Source of the DNA: Rhodoplanes tepidamans
GTDB lineage: Bacteria > Pseudomonadota > Alphaproteobacteria > Rhizobiales > Xanthobacteraceae
DNA: 64,000 nucleotides
Assembly: GCF_030813915.1 (NCBI RefSeq)
Contig: NZ_JAUSUJ010000001.1
Location: 248,001 to 312,000 of the forward strand
Direction: 5' to 3'
Made by a program: the position numbers and the translations under genes. This document shows, one piece after another, positions 58,935 to 64,000 of this stretch. Position 1 is the stretch's first letter. Every line of letters starts with the position of its first letter. The notes under the pieces were generated by a model. The model made no database searches and was not told the origin of the DNA. It saw only the letters and a program-made list of their open reading frames with translations.

Positions 58935-59804
58935 ATGCTCTCGATCTGGCTCAACGTCGTCGTCCAGGGAATCCTGACCGGCCTGCTCTACGGCCTGATG
59001 GCGCTCGGCCTGTCGGTCATCTTCGGGGTGGTGCGGCTCGTCAATTTCGCCCACGGCGAATTCGCCGTGGTGGCGATGTACGCGGCTTTCGTGCTGTTCC
59101 GGGCCTTCGGGCTCGACCCGCTGATCGCGATGCTGCCGATCGCGCTCGCCTTCTTCGTCGTCGGCTTCGCCCTGCAGCGCACCCTGATCAACGCCTTCGT
59201 CGGGCGGCCCGAGCACGAGCAGTTCATCCTGCTGGTCGGCGTCGCGATCGTGCTGGTCAACGCCGTGCTGATCGTGTTCGGGCCCGACGCCCAGCCGGCG
59301 AACCTGCCCTATGCGTTCGACAGCTACATGATCGGCCCGCTGCTCGTCGACAAGGTGCGGGTCTACGCCGCCGTGGCGGCGCTCGCGGTGTGCGCGGCGC
59401 TGTTCGGCTTCTTCCGCTTCACCCGCACCGGAACGGCGATCCGCGCCTGCGCCGACAACCTGGTCGGCGCCGCCGTCGTCGGCCTCGACGTGCGCAAGCT
59501 CTACGCCATCACGTTCGGGATCGGGCTCGCCTGCGTCGGCGCCGCCGGCTCGCTGATGATCACCATCGCCGACGCGGTGCCGAGCCTCGGCCCGGCCTAC
59601 ACGCTGCTCGCCTTCACGATCGTCATCATCGGGGGCCTCGGCTCGATGGCGGGCGCGCTGGTCGCCGGGCTGCTGATCGGCGTCTCCGAGGCGCTCGCCG
59701 GCTTCCTCATCGCCCCGTCGATGAAGAGCATGTTTTCCTTCGCCCTCCTGGTCGCCGTGCTGGTGCTGCGGCCGCAGGGCCTGCTCGGAAAGAAGCCGGC
59801 ATGA
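58935..59804 (+). CDS. Branched-chain-type ABC transporter permease (LivH-like)
   Basis: The 289-residue permease shows about eight membrane segments with the LivH motifs VVVQGILTGLLYGLMALGLS, RLVNFAHGEF near the N-terminus and IVIIGGLGSMAGALVAGLLI near the C-terminus. ATG 58935 is chosen; a GTG at 58911 is in frame. Its stop overlaps the next start (ATGA). It lies 191 bp after the binding-protein gene. Confidence 0.93.
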   Translation: MLSIWLNVVVQGILTGLLYGLMALGLSVIFGVVRLVNFAHGEFAVVAMYAAFVLFRAFGLDPLIAMLPIALAFFVVGFALQRTLINAFVGRPEHEQFILLVGVAIVLVNAVLIVFGPDAQPANLPYAFDSYMIGPLLVDKVRVYAAVAALAVCAALFGFFRFTRTGTAIRACADNLVGAAVVGLDVRKLYAITFGIGLACVGAAGSLMITIADAVPSLGPAYTLLAFTIVIIGGLGSMAGALVAGLLIGVSEALAGFLIAPSMKSMFSFALLVAVLVLRPQGLLGKKPA

Positions 59805-60802
59805 TCTCGCTGTGGCGCGACATGAACGGGCGCGGGCAGGTGGCGGTCGCGCTCGCCTTCCTGGTGCTGCTGTTCGCTCCCGTGGCGGCGACCCGCTATC
59901 TGCTCTCGGTCCTCACCCTGATCCTCTATTTCGTCTATGTGGGGCAGGCCTGGAACCTGATGATGGGCTATGCCGGGCAGCTGTCGCTCGGCCACGCCCT
60001 CTATGTCGGGCTCGGCGGCTACATCTCGGCGGCGCTGTGGGTGCATTTCGGCATCGGGCCGTGGCTCGGCGTGGTGCCCTCGGTGGCGATCGCCGCCGCC
60101 TTCGGCGCGGCGATCGGCTGGCTCGGCTTCCGGTTCGGCATCGAGGGCGTCTACTTCTCGCTGCTCACCATCGCGTTCGCCGAGTTCACCCGCATCGGCT
60201 TCGACCACATCGGCTTCGTCGGCGGCGCCGGCGGCCTGTTCATCCCCTACGAGGAGAGCCGGCTCGGCGAGTGGTGGAATCTGCGCGGCAGCCAGGTCTT
60301 CTTCTACTATCTCGCCTTCGGGATGGCGGTGCTGGCCGTGCTGCTGACGGCGCTCCTGGCGCGCTCGCGGCTCGGCTACCAGTGGCTCGCCATCCGCGAG
60401 GACGAGACCGCGGCGCGCGCCCTCGGCATCGACGTGTTCCGGGCCAAGATGAAGGCCGTGCTGATCTCCTCGTCGATGACGGCGGTCGGCGGCGTGTTCT
60501 ACGCCTTCTACTACAACAGTCTGTTCCCGGCGCAGCTGTTCGACATGAGCCGCTCGATCGAGCTGATCCTCGGGCCCATCGTCGGCGGCACCGGCACCGT
60601 GTTCGGCCCGGTGATCGGCGCCTTCGTGCTCACCCCGCTGGGCGAGATCCTCATCGCCGTCACCGAGAAGGCCGGCATCAACGCGCCCGGCGCCAAGGCG
60701 ATCTTCTTCGGCCTCATCCTGATGGCGATCATCTATCTGGTGCCCACCGGGGTGTGGCCGTGGCTGTCGCAGCGGCTCGGCTTCGCGAGGCGCCGCTCGT
60801 GA
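59801..60802 (+). CDS. Branched-chain-type ABC transporter permease (LivM-like)
   Basis: The 333-residue permease has the LivM signature AWNLMMGYAGQLSLGHALYV near residues 50-69, the conserved IREDETAARALGIDVFRAKM in the large cytoplasmic loop, and ILGPIVGGTGTVFGPVIGA late. It is coupled by 4-nt overlaps to both livH (ATGA) and livG (GTGA). Confidence 0.94.
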   Translation: MISLWRDMNGRGQVAVALAFLVLLFAPVAATRYLLSVLTLILYFVYVGQAWNLMMGYAGQLSLGHALYVGLGGYISAALWVHFGIGPWLGVVPSVAIAAAFGAAIGWLGFRFGIEGVYFSLLTIAFAEFTRIGFDHIGFVGGAGGLFIPYEESRLGEWWNLRGSQVFFYYLAFGMAVLAVLLTALLARSRLGYQWLAIREDETAARALGIDVFRAKMKAVLISSSMTAVGGVFYAFYYNSLFPAQLFDMSRSIELILGPIVGGTGTVFGPVIGAFVLTPLGEILIAVTEKAGINAPGAKAIFFGLILMAIIYLVPTGVWPWLSQRLGFARRRS

Positions 60803-61524
60803 GCGCGCTCCTCTCGGTCGTCGACGTCGGCAAGCGGTTCCGCGGCCTGATCGCCGTCGACCGGGTGTCGTTCACGGTCGAGGCCGGCGAGATCTTCGCC
60901 GTCATCGGCCCGAACGGCGCCGGCAAGACGACCCTGTTCAACATGATCGCCGGCGTGCTGGCCCCCAACGAGGGCACCATCACGTTCCGCGGCGAGCGCA
61001 TCTCGGGCCGCACGCCCGACGCCGTCTGCCGGCTCGGCGTCGCCCGCACGTTCCAGATCGTCCGCCCGTTCCCGGCCCTGACGGTCGAGGACAACGTGGT
61101 GATCGGCGCGCTGCTGCACCGCACCGAGATGGCGGCGGCGCGCCGCCACGCCCGCGACGTGCTGGCCACCCTCGACCTGTTCGACAAGCGCGATTTCCGC
61201 GCCTCGGCGCTCACCCTGCCGGACCGCAAGCGCCTGGAGCTCGCCCGGGCGCTCGCCACCGACCCCAAGCTCCTGCTGCTCGACGAGGTGATGGCGGGCC
61301 TGCGGCCGACCGAGACCGACCGGATGGTCGAGATCCTGCGCGGCGTGAACCGCGACATGGGCGTCACCATCCTGCTGATCGAGCACGTGATGCGGGCCGT
61401 GATGGCGCTCGCCGGCCACATGCTGGTGCTGCATCACGGGGCGCCGATCGCCAAGGGCAAGCCGGAAGACGTGGTGCGCGACCAGAAGGTGATCACCTCC
61501 TATCTGGGCCAGGAGTCGATCTGA
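60799..61524 (+). CDS. Branched-chain-type ABC transporter ATP-binding protein (LivG-like)
   Basis: The 241-residue ATPase has Walker A IGPNGAGKTTLFNMIAGVL, Q-loop VARTFQIVRPFPALTVEDN, and Walker B LLLLDEVMAGLRPTE. Its signature is LTLPDRKRLELARAL where LSxGQ is usual, a variation I recall in a LivG subgroup of alphaproteobacteria. The start is a GTG overlapping the livM stop (GTGA). Confidence 0.93.
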   Translation: MSALLSVVDVGKRFRGLIAVDRVSFTVEAGEIFAVIGPNGAGKTTLFNMIAGVLAPNEGTITFRGERISGRTPDAVCRLGVARTFQIVRPFPALTVEDNVVIGALLHRTEMAAARRHARDVLATLDLFDKRDFRASALTLPDRKRLELARALATDPKLLLLDEVMAGLRPTETDRMVEILRGVNRDMGVTILLIEHVMRAVMALAGHMLVLHHGAPIAKGKPEDVVRDQKVITSYLGQESI

Positions 61525-62228
61525 TGCTCCAGGTCCGCGATCTCGACGTGTTCTACGGCGACGCCCAGGCGCTCGACCGCGTCTCCTTCGAGGTGGCCGA
61601 GGGCAGCATCGTCGCCATCGTCGGCGCCAACGGCGCCGGCAAGACGTCGCTGATCCGCACCATCGCCGGCATGATCCGCCCGGCGCACGGCCGCATCACG
61701 TTCCGCGGCGAGGAGATCGCCGGCCTGCCCAGCCACCGGGTCTGCAATCTCGGCATCGGCCAGGTGGCCGAGGGCCGCCAGATCTTTCCCAGCCTGACGG
61801 TCGGCGAGAACCTGGAGATGGGCGCGCTGCTGCCGCGCGCCCGCGACAAGCGCGACGGCCAGCTCGCGCGGGTCTTCGAGATGTTCCCGATCCTCGAGGA
61901 GCGGCTGAAGCAGACCGCCGGCACGCTGTCCGGCGGCGAGCAGCAGATGCTGGCCATCGGGCGCTGCCTGATGGGCCAGCCCGACCTCGTGATGTTCGAC
62001 GAGCCGTCGCTCGGCCTCGCGCCGGCGATCGTGCACGAGGTGCTGCGCACCATCCGCGACCTCAACGCCGCCGGCCTCACCTGCGTGCTGGTCGAGCAGA
62101 ACGTCGCGATGTCGCTGAAGCTCGCCGACCGCGCCTACGTCCTGGAGAACGGCCGCATCACGCTCACCGGCACCGGCGAGGACCTGCTCGCCGACGACCG
62201 GGTGCGCCAGGCCTATCTCGGGATGTGA
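61524..62228 (+). CDS. Branched-chain-type ABC transporter ATP-binding protein (LivF-like)
   Basis: The 234-residue ATPase has Walker A GANGAGKTSLIRTIAGMI, the LivF hallmark GIGQVAEGRQIFPSLTVGEN, signature LSGGEQQMLAIGRCLMGQPD and Walker B MFDEPSLGLAPAIV. Its ATG shares a base with the livG stop (TGATG). It completes the second branched-chain-type transporter of the window. Confidence 0.95.
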   Translation: MLQVRDLDVFYGDAQALDRVSFEVAEGSIVAIVGANGAGKTSLIRTIAGMIRPAHGRITFRGEEIAGLPSHRVCNLGIGQVAEGRQIFPSLTVGENLEMGALLPRARDKRDGQLARVFEMFPILEERLKQTAGTLSGGEQQMLAIGRCLMGQPDLVMFDEPSLGLAPAIVHEVLRTIRDLNAAGLTCVLVEQNVAMSLKLADRAYVLENGRITLTGTGEDLLADDRVRQAYLGM

Positions 62229-62262
62229 GGGGGAGCGCCACGTTCCCGGACCTCTCCTCCGC

Positions 62263-62378
62263 CCTCACCCCGAGGAGCCCGCGAAGCGGGCGTCTCGAAG
62301 GGCGAGGGCGGCCTCCTCGAAACAGCCGGGCCGAATGGTTCGAGAGGCGCTCCTGCGGGGCGCTCCTCACCATGAGGC
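62263..62378. repeat. Palindromic repeat family C
   Basis: This element has CCTCACCCCGAGGAGCCCGC and GCGGGCGTCTCGAAGGGCGA as an imperfect dyad, then a GGTTCGAGAGGCGCTCCTGC part ending CTCCTCACCATGAGG. It matches a widespread intergenic repeat type of Bradyrhizobium/Rhodopseudomonas that usually reads CCTCATCCTGAGGAGC. It lies between the convergent livF and FAH-family genes. Confidence 0.75.
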
Positions 62379-62414
62379 GCGAGGCGGTCGGACGCCGCCC
62401 CCGTGCCGCCGCCC

Positions 62415-63116
62415 TCACGCCAGCGGCGCGCCGATCTTCACCGTGAGGGTGCCGACGCCTTCGACCGCGCAGTCGAGCGTGTCGCCCGGGACCGTGGCGG
62501 CGACGCCGGCCGGCGTGCCGGTCATGATGATGTCGCCCGGCGCCAGCGCGACCATCTCGGACAGCTTCGAGATCACCTCGGGCACGTTCCAGATCATCTG
62601 CTCGAGGTCGCCGTCCTGGCGCAGCGTGCCGTTGCAGGACAGCGTGATGCGGCCCTTCGACGGGTGGCCGATCTCCGACGCGGGCTTCAGCGCGCCGCAC
62701 GGCGCCGAGGCGTCGAACGCCTTGCCGATCTCCCACGGCCGCTGGATCTTGCGGGAGGCGATCTGCAGGTCGCGGCGGGTGAGGTCGATGCCGACCCCGT
62801 AGCCCCAGACGAGATCGAGCGCGTCCTCGGTCCGGATGTTGCGGCCACCGCCCTTCAGCGCGACGACGAGCTCGACCTCGTGGTGCATGTCCTTGGTGAG
62901 CGGCGGGTAGGGCACGGTGGCGCCGTCCGGCACCACGGCGTCGGCCGGCTTGGCGAAGAAGAAGGGCGGCTCGCGCTCGTCGTTCCCCATCTCGCGGATG
63001 TGCTCGACATAGTTGCGGCCGACGCACCAGATGCGGCGGACCGGGAAGAGCTGGTCCGACCCGGCGACGGACAGGGTCGCCTGCGGGGCAGGATCGATCA
63101 CGTAGCTCGCGCTCAT
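62415..63116 (-). CDS. Fumarylacetoacetate-hydrolase-family protein
   Basis: The 233-residue enzyme has the FAH metal-site order: WCVGRNYVEHIREMGND, PPFFFAKPADAVVPDG, HHEVELVVALKGGGRNI, GYGVGIDLTRRDLQ and GDIIMTGTPAGVA. The short length and FAKPADAVV motif resemble fumarylpyruvate hydrolase (gentisate pathway), but other acylpyruvate or keto-acid substrates are possible. It is convergent with the ABC transporter operon. Confidence 0.93.
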   Translation of the reverse strand: MSASYVIDPAPQATLSVAGSDQLFPVRRIWCVGRNYVEHIREMGNDEREPPFFFAKPADAVVPDGATVPYPPLTKDMHHEVELVVALKGGGRNIRTEDALDLVWGYGVGIDLTRRDLQIASRKIQRPWEIGKAFDASAPCGALKPASEIGHPSKGRITLSCNGTLRQDGDLEQMIWNVPEVISKLSEMVALAPGDIIMTGTPAGVAATVPGDTLDCAVEGVGTLTVKIGAPLA

Positions 63117-63227
63117 TGAGACGTCTCGGTGAGGGTGGCGGGGGCGCCGGCCGGCGGCCGGACGGGGCACGGCCGCCCCATATCACATGCGCCCCGGCCG
63201 TCAACGCGGGCAGGGCCGGACGGCTGC

Positions 63228-63713
63228 CTAATCGGCGGGCTGCTGCAGTCGCCAGGCGAGGAACTCGCGAAACAGGGCCTCGCGCTCGGCGTCGGTCAGC
63301 GGATGCGACGGGTGCTCGGGGGCGCCCCGGCCGTCGACGCCGCGGCCGGTCGCGGCCGCGACGGGCGCCCCGGCGAGCGGCTCGGCCGGCGTCGCTGCGG
63401 CGCCGGGCGGCAGCGGGGTCGCCGGCACCGGGGTGGCCGAAACGGACGCCGGGCCGCTGTCGCTCGCCTCGCCGCCCGCGGGCGATGCCGCGCGGGCTTC
63501 GCCCGGCGCCCTGAGATACCAGCACTTGCGGTTGTTGGCGTGGTCGAGCCGGTAGTACCAGCGTCGCCCTTCGGTCGGCGTGTCGTCGGGGGCGGCGAGG
63601 CAGTCGGGCGCCGCGACGGCCGGCGCGGTGGTGGAGGCGAGCACGGCCGCGCAGGCGACCGCCGACAGGACGGCGGCACCGGTGTGGAGCGGGCGGAAAC
63701 GGGTACGGGACAT
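63228..63713 (-). CDS. Exported protein with WYYR...CWY motif, function unknown
   Basis: The 161-residue product has a signal peptide (LHTGAAVLSAVACAAVLAST, ending PAVAA near residue 35). A short conserved-looking core follows, with two cysteines (DCLAAPDDTPTEGRRWYYRL, NNRKCWYLRAPG). The long Ala/Pro/Gly linker is probably disordered. The C-terminus has a helix (LTDAEREALFREFLAWRLQQ). I recall the RWYYRxD-KCWY pattern from hypothetical proteins of Bradyrhizobium-like genomes. Confidence 0.72.
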   Translation of the reverse strand: MSRTRFRPLHTGAAVLSAVACAAVLASTTAPAVAAPDCLAAPDDTPTEGRRWYYRLDHANNRKCWYLRAPGEARAASPAGGEASDSGPASVSATPVPATPLPPGAAATPAEPLAGAPVAAATGRGVDGRGAPEHPSHPLTDAEREALFREFLAWRLQQPAD

Positions 63714-63895
63714 GACGAACTCCGGTGCGCGCGCCGGTGCAGGGCGGCAGGCGGCGCGCGTCCGGGCCGAGGTCTCCCACGGATCGGGTACGGATGTAGG
63801 GCGCAATTGCGCAATCTTCCCGGCATTCACCGGTTCGTTCCGCCCCACCCGGGGCGCGGTTGCAGGAGCCGGCGCGGAGGCGACGCGGCAGGCCG

Positions 63896-64000
63896 TCACG
63901 CCTCCGCGCCGGGGGCGTCCGGCACCAGGGCGTCGAGCTGGCGCAGGAGCTTGCGCAGGCCGGGCTCCTGCACGGCCTTGGCGGCCTCCGCCAGCGTGAA
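63896..64000 (-). CDS. C-terminal end of a leftward gene (partial, unknown)
   Basis: The last 105 bp encode, on the minus strand, 34 residues (TLAEAAKAVQEPGLRKLLRQ, ending DAPGAEA) and a TGA at 63896-63898. The helical, Leu-rich composition suggests real coding sequence, but the gene begins outside the window and no family can be named. Confidence 0.5.
   Translation of the reverse strand, partial: FTLAEAAKAVQEPGLRKLLRQLDALVPDAPGAEA

Noticed and set aside
62263-62378. Dedicated terminator for the second ABC transporter operon
   Set aside because: The hairpins match a known dispersed intergenic repeat type, so termination, if any, would be incidental.

Overview
This is a GC-rich (roughly 70 % by eye) chromosomal window from an alphaproteobacterium, most likely of the Hyphomicrobiales (Rhodopseudomonas/Rhodoplanes/Bradyrhizobium-like). 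Evidence for this is the flgBC-fliE-fliQR-flhB then cckA gene order, a perfect CtrA box, many small conserved proteins typical of that order, and three families of intergenic palindromic repeats common in those genomes. I see no integrase, transposase, CRISPR array or prophage. Product names come from motifs and family knowledge; no database search was possible.

Layout. 1-5668: flagellar export and rod genes, with fliO/fliP facing left and flgB-flgC-fliE-fliQ-fliR-flhB facing right from a shared CtrA-box region. 5891-8518: cckA, the hybrid kinase at the top of the CtrA pathway. 8990-18217: an uptake/catabolism island with a GntR regulator, a SnoaL-like protein, a branched-chain-type ABC transporter in which LivM, LivG and LivF are one polypeptide, a cytosine-deaminase-like amidohydrolase and an alpha/beta hydrolase; palindromic repeats sit in most of its gene junctions. 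18359-25231: tRNA-Trp, a metazoan-like family 7 glycosyltransferase, secE, nusG, then nadA, an oxidoreductase and an HxlR regulator, and only then rplK-rplA, after which rplJ/rplL/rpoB are absent. The usual secE-nusG-rplKAJL-rpoBC run is therefore broken twice.

27839-43849 is the standout: a 16-kb leftward cluster, most of it translationally coupled by 1-4 nt overlaps. It encodes myo-inositol-1-phosphate synthase, a histidine phosphatase, four sequence-related CgeB-like glycosyltransferases, a GT4 enzyme, a GT9/OGT-like enzyme, a sugar nucleotidyltransferase, a methyltransferase, a glycoside hydrolase that looks circularly permuted, a phosphopentomutase, two sugar epimerase/decarboxylase-type enzymes (one UDP-xylose-synthase-like) and a B12-binding radical SAM protein. 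No flippase, polymerase or exporter is present. I infer a pathway for a decorated, inositol- and/or pentose-containing oligosaccharide of unknown structure.

43974-56012 holds accessory and stress genes: MgtC-like protein, a 1179-residue multidomain Fe-S/flavin oxidoreductase, a GntR regulator, 3-hydroxyacyl-CoA dehydrogenase, a BigR/SqrR-like persulfide sensor, an HPF plus cold-shock fusion, topoisomerase IB and several small conserved proteins. 56601-63116: a Crp/Fnr regulator, a second complete branched-chain-type ABC transporter as separate coupled genes, and a fumarylacetoacetate-hydrolase-family enzyme.

A recurring fine-scale oddity is a 16-17 bp tandem duplication at or just before a start codon, seen at three unrelated genes (ino1, the 52-residue protein at 50611, and the Crp/Fnr gene). 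It creates an extra out-of-frame start or displaces the Shine-Dalgarno sequence.
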